This document shows, piece by piece, positions 1-4,760 of a stretch of 6,538 bases of DNA. The notes under the pieces were generated by a model. The model did no database searches. It was given only the letters and a program-made list of their open reading frames with translations, and was not told the DNA's origin. A program made the translations under genes and the position numbers. How positions within the stretch are numbered: the stretch's first letter is position 1; each line of letters starts with the position of its first letter. Source of the stretch: JAZGDL01 sp036477795 (GTDB lineage Bacteria; Planctomycetota; Phycisphaerae; UBA1845); assembly GCA_036477795.1 (NCBI GenBank), contig JAZGDL010000328.1, forward strand, positions 1 to 6,538, read 5' to 3'.

Positions 1-2
1 TC

Positions 3-428
3 GGCAGCGTGGGTCCGATGGGAAGCGTACATGTGTGGGGCGACGTCGAGACGGGCGGCACGCTGAAGGTCAGGGCAGCCTGCGTCGGGGGGATCGAATT
101 GGGCACGCTCGCCTTCGGCCTCGGCAATATCGGCGGCTCGATCGATGTGGGCAGCGTTTCTTCGACGGGAATCATCCGAGTCTGGGGGGACGTGGCTGAC
201 GGGTCGACGGTAAGCGTGGCCAGCGACATGGCTGGGCAGGTTCACCTTCTAACGGACCTTCACGGCTCGCTCTACGTGGGTGGGGACATGAGCGGAAGTG
301 CGTTCCACGTACACAAGACAGTCAGGGACCCTAACAATACCGAGCCGCGCCCGTCAGGAAGCGGGAAAATCGTCAGGCATCGACCGCTCCCTTACGGTCG
401 CGGCTCTGATTTCACCCCGTTTTGTTAG
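3..428 (+). CDS. Beta-repeat extracellular-type protein, 5' fragment (start outside window, prematurely ended by repeat insertion)
   Basis: The frame is open at the left edge, so the true start lies upstream. The product is rich in Gly, Asp, Val and Ser. Short strand-turn units recur, such as VHVWGDV, IRVWGDV, LYVGGDM and GSIDVGSV, in a pattern typical of solenoid or beta-helix surface proteins; no named family is recognised. After the segment HVHKTV the reading runs into a palindromic insertion, which supplies the ending RDPNNTEPRPSGSG...RPLPYGRGSDFTPFC and a TAG at 426-428. The last 35 or so residues are therefore insert-derived, not ancestral. The same gene resumes in another frame at about 437. 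Whether the shortened protein is still made cannot be told. It could instead be annotated with the next entry as one pseudogene. Confidence 0.7.
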   Translation, partial: GSVGPMGSVHVWGDVETGGTLKVRAACVGGIELGTLAFGLGNIGGSIDVGSVSSTGIIRVWGDVADGSTVSVASDMAGQVHLLTDLHGSLYVGGDMSGSAFHVHKTVRDPNNTEPRPSGSGKIVRHRPLPYGRGSDFTPFC

Positions 429-435
429 AGTCCCT
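324..435. repeat. 112-bp palindromic element inserted in a gene (family I)
   Basis: There are two nested inverted repeats. The outer 14-bp arms are AGGGACCCTAACAA (324-337) and TTGTTAGAGTCCCT (422-435), with one mismatch. The inner 23-bp arms lie at 342-364 and 384-406 and share the GAGCCGCG...AGCGG core with a few mismatches. A short loop sits at 365-383. A single C flanks each side (323 and 436), compatible with a 1-bp duplication. The element introduces a stop and shifts the frame of the host gene. A solo copy of the inner arm lies at 6356-6378 with 22 of 23 bases identical, so this is a dispersed family. It encodes no protein and resembles a REP- or MITE-like element mobilised in trans. 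Confidence 0.8.
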
Positions 436-1078
436 CAAGAGCACGGGCACAATAACCATTGTGGGGGCGCTAAGCGCGGCTGTCAGTATAGGTGCTGCTA
501 CCGAAGCCGGCTGGTTGGTGAGCATTGGCTCAATAACCTCGACCGGCTCGGTCACCGTTGATGAGACATTGCCCTTCGACGGCGGAGACGATTTCGACGC
601 CTGGGGCGACATCTATATCGGCGGGGGTGTGGCGGACCAGGGTACCATTCACATTGCCGGGACCCTTGTCGGTGATATCACGATTGACGGGGACCTTAAC
701 GGGCACCTCCTTATCGACGAGAGTACGGTGGCGTCCTACGCCTTCATCCATCTCGGGGGGCTGGGCTCGAGCGGCCTGGTGTCCATCAACCACGCCCAAG
801 GCGGAGCCTGGGACGCGGGGGGCGACATCGAGATCGGCGACCCCAAGGCAGTCTTCCCGCCGGGGGAACCCCCGCCGGTCACCTACGACGGGTGCATCCA
901 GATTTTGGACGATGGTGGGAATCCCCCTAACGGCGGTGATCTTGACGGAAACGTTGATGTATATGGCTGTCACAACGTGGGCGACTTGGCAATGAGCGTG
1001 TCTGGCTCGATCTTAGGTACGAGGACCATTTATCAGGCCGACTGCACCAACCAAGTGGACTGGACGACGTGTCCCTGA
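422..1078 (+). CDS. Beta-repeat extracellular-type protein, 3' fragment (continuation of the interrupted gene)
   Basis: This frame continues the same repeat style as the upstream fragment: STGTITIVGAL, STGSVTVDE, DIYIGGGV, GTIHIAGTLVGDITIDGDL, GDIEIGD, GDLDGNVDVYGC. It closes with a Cys-containing tail (YGCHNVGDL...IYQADCTNQVDWTTCP) and a TGA at 1076-1078. No signal peptide, transmembrane helix or sorting motif is visible, so this looks like the C-terminal part of a larger secreted or surface protein. The only initiator near the left end is a TTG at 422 inside the repeat insertion; I see no convincing ribosome site, and an in-frame TGA lies at 407-409. Independent translation is doubtful. Removing 113 bp (324-436) joins HVHKTV directly to KSTGTITIVG in frame, which argues that both pieces were one gene. 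Confidence 0.65.
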   Translation: MLESLKSTGTITIVGALSAAVSIGAATEAGWLVSIGSITSTGSVTVDETLPFDGGDDFDAWGDIYIGGGVADQGTIHIAGTLVGDITIDGDLNGHLLIDESTVASYAFIHLGGLGSSGLVSINHAQGGAWDAGGDIEIGDPKAVFPPGEPPPVTYDGCIQILDDGGNPPNGGDLDGNVDVYGCHNVGDLAMSVSGSILGTRTIYQADCTNQVDWTTCP

Positions 1079-1188
1079 CGGACCAGGCCCGTAAACGTCC
1101 ATGACAGGCCGACGGTTGTGGTTTGCGCGGTGGCCGTTGGGCGGTGGGCGTTGGTTTGTCAAGATGTTTCTGCGCGGTTTCTACTTGC

Positions 1189-1225
1189 GCGGGCGCCCCG
1201 CCGTTATTGACGGCGGGGCGCCCGC
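1189..1225. terminator. Strong GC hairpin downstream of the beta-repeat gene, possible terminator
   Basis: A perfect 16-bp inverted repeat (GCGGGCGCCCCGCCGT at 1189-1204 and its complement at 1210-1225) encloses the loop TATTG. It lies 111 bases after the stop of the beta-repeat gene. Only TT follows on the plus strand, so intrinsic termination would be weak. It may instead be another dispersed palindrome or an mRNA 3'-stabilising structure. Confidence 0.45.
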
Positions 1226-1385
1226 TTCACGAATGCTTGTCGGCCGAGGCTTGGCGTGGGTGAGCGGTCTTGTCGTCGATGGCGCGGCTGGACGAGGTTC
1301 GGATGGCGAACTTTTCACACCTGTTCGACAGAAGGAAAAGGTGTCAGTCGAGTAGGGTGCGCCACGCGAACCAGCGATCACAAAC

Positions 1386-1438
1386 GACAGGCTAGAAAGC
1401 CTGTCCCACATAGTAGTGAGTGGTCCGCACGGCGGACC
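1386..1438. repeat. Paired short hairpins, REP-like
   Basis: Two perfect stem-loops sit 16 bases apart: an 8-bp stem with tetraloop AGAA (1386-1405), then a 7-bp stem with loop ACG (1422-1438). Neither is followed by a T tract, so they do not look like terminators. Paired small palindromes in an intergenic spacer are a common layout for REP-type repeats. No second copy of either is in the window, so the assignment is tentative. Confidence 0.35.
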
Positions 1439-1730
1439 CTACTGGCGGAATGCGGGTGGGAGCGGAGTTTACGGTTCCGGCGTCTGCCAAACGACAAAGT
1501 CACTCCGCGCGTCACTTGCGCTGACAGTCCATGAAGTTGCATACCACCCAACGCAAGACAGGTACGCGCGATGCCAATGCAGCGTGGCGTGTGCTGAGTT
1601 TGGGAGCGTGCGGAGGGAGTCTCGGTTCTGCGATACCCGGGGGGTGTTGATCATCCGGTGTTCTCGCCCGCCAAGTAGTCCTGGTTTTTCGGATGCGAAT
1701 CTGGTAATAGAGGCGGTTGCGGGCACCGAT

Positions 1731-1790
1731 CCGTCAGGATCCGGCAGGGCGGGGGGTGGTGGAATCGTTCAGCCTGCCGGATCCTGATGG
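1731..1790 (+). repeat. 60-bp palindromic repeat, copy A (family II)
   Basis: The 18-bp arms CCGTCAGGATCCGGCAGG (1731-1748) and CCTGCCGGATCCTGATGG (1773-1790) are complementary apart from one position, which would be a G-U pair in RNA. The 24-base centre is G-rich and contains GGTGGAATCG. The same structure in reverse orientation occurs at 3866-3924. The element lies about 110 bases upstream of the STAS gene start. Confidence 0.75.
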
Positions 1791-1841
1791 AGCCGCGCCA
1801 CGCGACCATGATCGGTATGCCGATCAAATGCCGGTGAGGGC

Positions 1842-1873
1842 GGGAAGTTTTCGGCGAACTTGGGCAACTTCCC
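1842..1873 (+). other. Leader stem-loop upstream of STAS gene
   Basis: An 8-bp perfect inverted repeat, GGGAAGTT (1842-1849) and AACTTCCC (1866-1873), has a 16-base loop and ends 26 bases before the STAS start codon. If it is transcribed it would form a 5' leader hairpin. It is not followed by a T tract. A functional role is uncertain. Confidence 0.25.
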
Positions 1874-1899
1874 TACAAACAGTCAGTGCGAGGGATATC

Positions 1900-2259
1900 A
1901 TGGCCGATCAACGGGTCCTGAAGATCGAAGTCAGGGAAAGAGCAGTGGTGGGCGTGGTGCAGTGCACCGAGTTCGATCACGCCAACACGGCCAAGCTCAA
2001 GGAGGAGGTGACCCAGGCTGCCGCGGAGCATCCGGCACTGCCGTTCCTGCTGGAGCTGTCCAAGGTCGAGTCCATGCCCAGCGTGGCGCTTGGAGCCCTG
2101 CTGGAGTTGGCCGGCGACTTCAAGGTCGGCGGCAGGCGGATGGTCTTGGTGGGCCTGGCCCCGGCCATCCTAAAGATCATGGAAATGACCGCGATCCAGA
2201 ATCTGTTCGAGATTCAAGAAAGTGTTGACGATGCTCTGAAGTACAGATTCGGCGTTTGA
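1900..2259 (+). CDS. STAS-domain protein (anti-sigma factor antagonist-like)
   Basis: The predicted product is a 119-residue cytosolic protein spanning a single STAS domain, about the family's usual length. The ATG at 1900 was chosen because GAGGG(A) at 1890-1895 sits at good spacing and the domain begins at once; the longer open frame upstream runs through repeat copy A. Family-like parts are the FLLELSKVESMPSVALGALLEL segment (residues 49-70) and MVLVGLAPAILKIMEMT (81-97), matching the strand-helix around the phosphorylation loop and the later strand-helix of SpoIIAA-like proteins. The usual D-S-S-G loop is replaced by P60-S61-V62-A63, putting Val where SpoIIAA has its phosphorylated second Ser. 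The protein may thus act without kinase control. No anti-sigma kinase, phosphatase or sigma factor gene lies nearby, so the partner is unknown. It converges with glnA. Confidence 0.8.
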   Translation: MADQRVLKIEVRERAVVGVVQCTEFDHANTAKLKEEVTQAAAEHPALPFLLELSKVESMPSVALGALLELAGDFKVGGRRMVLVGLAPAILKIMEMTAIQNLFEIQESVDDALKYRFGV

Positions 2260-2268
2260 CCGGAAGGG

Positions 2269-2337
2269 GAATAGCGAATAGCGAAAAAGGAACAACCGGA
2301 CTTCAATTCGCTATTCTGAATTCGCCATTCGCTATTC
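2269..2337. terminator. Inverted repeat between convergent STAS and glnA genes, likely bidirectional terminator
   Basis: The 17-base arms GAATAGCGAATAGCGAA (2269-2285) and TTCGCCATTCGCTATTC (2321-2337) pair with one mismatch. The arms themselves consist of short direct repeats of GAATAGC, and a further ATTCGCTATT lies at about 2306-2315. The position, nine bases after the STAS stop and ten before the glnA end, suits a shared terminator. The T/A-rich flanks are short, so termination is inferred rather than evident. Confidence 0.45.
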
Positions 2338-2347
2338 GCTCAACTCA

Positions 2348-3811
2348 TCAACTATCGTAGTAGAGCTCGAACTCGTAGGGGTGCGGCCTGAGACGCAGTT
2401 CGTCGATCTCGTACTCCTTCTTGTAATCGATCCAGGTTTGGATCAGATCTTCGGAAAAGACTTGGCCCTTGAGTAGGAACTGGTGATCCTTTTCGAGTGC
2501 GTCCAGGGCATCCTCCAGCGAAGCCGGCGTCGAGGGGATCTCAGCCAGCTCTTCCTTGCTCATTGCGTAGATGTCGCGATCGAGGGGCTTTCCCGGGTCG
2601 ATCTTGTTTTGGATTCCGTCGATCACAGCCATGAGCATGGCTGTCCAGGCCAGGTAACCGTTGCAGGCTGGATCGGGGCAACGAAACTCCAATCGCTTGG
2701 CCTTGGGCTTGTCCGAGTACATGGGGATGCGGATGCCGGCCGACCGGTTCCGCATGGACATGGCCAGGTTGACCGGGGCCTCAAATCCAGGCACCAGCCG
2801 ATGGTAGGAGTTCGCCGTAGGGTTGGTAAAGGCGATCACCGCCCTGGCGTGTTTGAGCAACCCGCCGATGGCCCAAAGGGCCAGGTCCGAGAGGCCGGCA
2901 TAGCCGTCCCCCGCGAAACAGGGCTTATCCCCCTTCCACAACGACAGGTGAGTATGCATGCCGGAACCATTATCCTGGAAAATAGGTTTGGGCATGAAGG
3001 TAACAGTCTTGCCGTTTCGTTTGCCCACGTTCTTGATGATGTACTTGTACCACATGAAGTTGTCGCCCATCTTCAGCAGAGGAGCGAAGCGCATGTCGAT
3101 CTCGCACTGGCCCCCGGTGCCCACCTCGTGGTGGTGGGCTTCGATGTCGACGCCGATCTTCTTCAGTTCCAGGACCATTTCGGTCCGCAGGTCCCCATAG
3201 GTATCGGTGGGGGAAACGGGGAAGTATCCGCCCTTGTAGCTGGGCTTGTATCCAAGGTTGGGCTCCTCGAATCTGGAGGTGTTCCAGGCCCCTTCCACCG
3301 AGTCGATCTTGTAGAAGCCGGTATGCTGATTCTGTTCGTACCGGACCTCGTCGAAGATGAAGAACTCCGGTTCCGGCCCGATGAAGCAGGTGTCGGCGAT
3401 CCCGGTGCTCTTAAGGTATGCCTCAGCTTGTTTGGCCACGTGTCGCGGGTCCTTGGAGTATTCTTCCTTGGTCACGGGGTCGAGAATGTCGGCGAGAACG
3501 CTGATGGTGGGTTCCTTGAAAAACGGGTCGATCACCGCCGTCTCCGGTTGCGGGATGGCCAGCATGTCAGACTGGGCGATATTCTGCCAACCCCGAATGC
3601 TGGAACCGTCAAACCCCACACCGTCGACAAAGGTGTCCTCATCCCAATCATCGACGGGGTATGCGCAGTGTTGCCAGGTCCCAAGCATATCGCAGAATTT
3701 GAGATCGATGATTTCGACGCCGGCTTCCTCAGCCTTGGCGAAGATGTCTTTCGGCGTAGCCAAAGCGCCCTTGGGACCTTTAATCACGGCAGAATCGTGC
3801 ACGCGTGCCAT
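2348..3811 (-). CDS. glnA: Type I glutamine synthetase
   Basis: This enzyme makes glutamine from glutamate, ammonia and ATP in the cytoplasm. It is complete at 487 residues, slightly longer than the roughly 469 of E. coli GlnA. Family motifs in order are GFDGSSIRGW (66-75), the metal-binding GPEPEF (145-150), HHHEVGTGGQCEID (226-239), NGSGMHTHLS (281-290), NPTANSYHRLVPGFEAPVN (330-348), RNRSAGIRIP (354-363) and the C-terminal RPHPYEFELYY (475-485). Y415 in DIYAMS aligns with the adenylylated Tyr397 of E. coli (NLYDLP), so a GSI-beta form with possible adenylylation is likely. Divergent points are RCPDPACNGYLAW (377-389), where E. coli has RFPDPAANPYL, and H337 for the usual Lys in NSYKRL. The ATG at 3811 is preceded by AGAAGGA seven bases upstream. 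No PII or adenylyltransferase gene is in the window. Confidence 0.97.
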   Translation of the reverse strand: MARVHDSAVIKGPKGALATPKDIFAKAEEAGVEIIDLKFCDMLGTWQHCAYPVDDWDEDTFVDGVGFDGSSIRGWQNIAQSDMLAIPQPETAVIDPFFKEPTISVLADILDPVTKEEYSKDPRHVAKQAEAYLKSTGIADTCFIGPEPEFFIFDEVRYEQNQHTGFYKIDSVEGAWNTSRFEEPNLGYKPSYKGGYFPVSPTDTYGDLRTEMVLELKKIGVDIEAHHHEVGTGGQCEIDMRFAPLLKMGDNFMWYKYIIKNVGKRNGKTVTFMPKPIFQDNGSGMHTHLSLWKGDKPCFAGDGYAGLSDLALWAIGGLLKHARAVIAFTNPTANSYHRLVPGFEAPVNLAMSMRNRSAGIRIPMYSDKPKAKRLEFRCPDPACNGYLAWTAMLMAVIDGIQNKIDPGKPLDRDIYAMSKEELAEIPSTPASLEDALDALEKDHQFLLKGQVFSEDLIQTWIDYKKEYEIDELRLRPHPYEFELYYDS

Positions 3812-3818
3812 ATGGTTT

Positions 3819-3825
3819 TCCTTCT
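3819..3825 (-). promoter_or_regulatory. Ribosome binding site of glnA
   Basis: AGAAGGA on the minus strand lies seven bases before the ATG at 3811 and fixes the glnA start. No convincing sigma-70 or sigma-54 promoter could be picked out between here and the repeat at 3866-3924. Confidence 0.6.
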
Positions 3826-3865
3826 CGAACAGTGACCCAATCCCCTTAACCGGAGATTTCTCATT

Positions 3866-3924
3866 CCGTCAGGATCCGGCGGGGCAACCGATTCCACCGC
3901 CCCTGCCCTGCCGGATCCTGACGG
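3866..3924 (-). repeat. 59-bp palindromic repeat, copy B (family II, inverted relative to copy A)
   Basis: The arms CCGTCAGGATCCGGCGGG (3866-3883) and CCTGCCGGATCCTGACGG (3907-3924) pair with one mismatch. Read on the minus strand, the centre (GCAGGGGCGGTGGAATCGG...) aligns with the centre of copy A at 1731-1790, with one length difference and a few substitutions. The copies are therefore related over their whole length, not just in the arms. This copy lies between glnA and the truncated receiver gene, so it may sit in the glnA leader or promoter region. Confidence 0.75.
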
Positions 3925-3968
3925 ATTACCGGACTTCGATCATCATCCTACCGCCAGAAGCCGCTCGA

Positions 3969-4217
3969 TCAAGCGGGAGCGGGGGATTGCCCCGTGATTC
4001 CGGGCCGTCGGGTAGCGAAATCGCGTGCCCCGGCCAGTTCCAACGCTTCGGTCGCATTGCGGGCCCGCGAGCAGCGGAATCCCTCGCTGTGAAAAAAGTC
4101 AGCCAACTCCTCGCGTAAGGCGCGCTCTTCATCGACGACGAGAATGTGGTGTGACGTCGGTCTTATGACCGGATGGGGGACTCGATGATCGTCGGGCGGT
4201 TCACCTGAGCGTATCAT
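3969..4217 (-). pseudogene. Truncated response-regulator receiver domain
   Basis: An 82-residue frame starts at ATG 4217, with GGGGA a few bases upstream. From residue 23 it reads HHILVVDEERALREELADFF and then HSEGFRCSRARNATEALELAGARDF. This is a clear receiver N-terminus: strand 1 with acidic residues D29-E30-E31, helix 1, strand 2 and helix 2. Homology stops at about residue 67, before the strand carrying the phospho-acceptor Asp. The tail FATRRPGITGQSPAPA is not receiver-like. No D-x-x-M-P motif appears in any frame downstream; one other frame ends LIERLLAVG, which could be a leftover receiver C-terminus. Internal deletion or decay is likely. It lies upstream of glnA on the same strand, next to repeat copy B. 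A functional phosphorelay role is unlikely. Confidence 0.6.
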
Positions 4218-4224
4218 CGCGTTC

Positions 4225-4246
4225 CCCATGTCCAAGAGGACATGGG
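4225..4246. repeat. Perfect 9-bp-arm hairpin
   Basis: CCCATGTCC (4225-4233) and GGACATGGG (4238-4246) enclose the loop AAGA. It lies just upstream of the truncated receiver frame, on the minus strand almost abutting its ribosome site. There is no T tract. It may be a leader hairpin or another small palindromic repeat. Confidence 0.4.
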
Positions 4247-4294
4247 CCGCCCGGCCTGCTGGAGCGTGATTCCTGTCTCGCTCCCCGTCCGGAG

Positions 4295-4439
4295 GTGCGA
4301 GAAGGGATTCTCGCACCAGCGACGTGCGAGAAGGAATTCTCGCACTAGCGACGTACGAGAAGGGACTCTCGCACCACCGACGTGCGAGAAGGGACTCTCG
4401 CACCACCGACGTGCGAGAAGGGACTCTCGCGTCCGCCAA
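4295..4439. repeat. Tandem array of a 29-bp palindromic unit, five copies
   Basis: The unit GTGCGAGAAGGGACTCTCGC + ACCACCGAC repeats head to tail at 4295-4323, 4324-4352, 4353-4381, 4382-4410 and 4411 to about 4439; the last copy diverges after CTCGC. Each unit carries a stem of 8-9 bp (GTGCGAGA / TCTCGCAC) with a 4-6 base loop, then a short linker. Copies 1 and 2 differ at a few sites, while copies 3 to 5 are nearly identical. The period is not a multiple of three and no plausible protein is encoded. The array ends 22 bases from the 3' end of the tRNA gene. Confidence 0.85.
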
Positions 4440-4460
4440 ACCGCTTGCGCGGTCTGCAAA

Positions 4461-4532
4461 AGCCGACGGTGGGAGTCGAACCCACAACCTCAGCTTTACG
4501 AAAGCTGTGCTCTACCATTGAGCTACGTCGGC
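4461..4532 (-). tRNA. tRNA-Thr (anticodon CGT)
   Basis: The minus strand folds into a full cloverleaf. The acceptor stem is GCCGACG/CGTCGGC, the D arm GCTC-AATGGTA-GAGC, the anticodon arm CAGCT-TTCGTAA-AGCTG, the variable loop AGGTT, and the T arm GTGGG-TTCGACT-CCCAC. The anticodon CGT reads ACG (threonine). The discriminator base is T at 4461 and the CCA end is not encoded. TTTT follows the acceptor stem on the minus strand. No clear promoter was found upstream. Confidence 0.95.
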
Positions 4533-4760
4533 ACCATAGAGCAAGTCATCATGCGCGCGGGCGGCGTCAAAAGCAACGTCCGAACGCGGGAATTACATCG
4601 GCCCGGTGCACGGGCGGGACTGGAAACCGAGGAAAAGCGTTGCAATCCGCGGCGGCAGGGACTATGGAAACCTCCGGTATGAACCGGAAAGCCCACGGGT
4701 TGTGACCCGTGGGCTTTAGCGAACTGCGTTGGATGTGCACGAAAGCTGGTTGTGTGGGAT
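4533..4760. other. Non-coding divergent spacer between tRNA-Thr and methyltransferase
   Basis: No convincing gene is visible. The stretch must hold promoters for both the leftward tRNA and the rightward methyltransferase, but no clear -35/-10 pair was found for either. It contains a perfect hairpin at 4688-4717. No known riboswitch signature was recognised. Confidence 0.4.
4688..4717. terminator. Perfect 13-bp hairpin with tetraloop, terminator-like
   Basis: AAAGCCCACGGGT (4688-4700) and ACCCGTGGGCTTT (4705-4717) enclose TGTG. The A-rich left and T-rich right ends give a symmetric shape usual for a two-way intrinsic terminator. However, it lies between divergent genes, where neither transcript would need it. 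It may end an unseen short plus-strand transcript, insulate the two genes, or mark an old junction. Confidence 0.5.

Larger units (their letters stand above)
1079..1730. other. Gene-poor spacer with small hairpins
   Basis: No reading frame here has a plausible start site, ribosome site or recognisable protein; the open frames look like chance products of high G+C. Besides the hairpin at 1189-1225 there are two close perfect stem-loops: GACAGGCT-AGAA-AGCCTGTC (1386-1405) and GGTCCGC-ACG-GCGGACC (1422-1438). I see nothing identifiable between about 1440 and 1730. An unannotated small RNA cannot be excluded. Confidence 0.5.

Noticed and set aside
1101..1787. Several 76-123 residue open frames in the spacer (1101-1355, 1181-1411, 1416-1787, 1469-1726)
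   Set aside because: They lack ribosome sites, overlap hairpins and each other, and have low-complexity or unnatural composition.
1717..1899. Longer N-terminus for the STAS protein
   Set aside because: It would translate palindromic repeat copy A, lacks STAS homology, and the ATG at 1900 has a good ribosome site.
2483..3835. 450-residue open frame on the plus strand opposite glnA
   Set aside because: It lies wholly antisense to a clearly conserved glutamine synthetase and shows no domain-like sequence. It is a by-product of G+C-rich codon use.
4295..4439. CRISPR array
   Set aside because: Units abut with only about 7 bases of near-constant linker and no variable spacers, and no cas genes are present. 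It is a plain tandem repeat.
4218..4487. N-terminal extension of the receiver remnant, and other open frames across the repeat array and tRNA
   Set aside because: These frames run through the 29-bp array and into the tRNA gene; their length comes from repeats free of stop codons.
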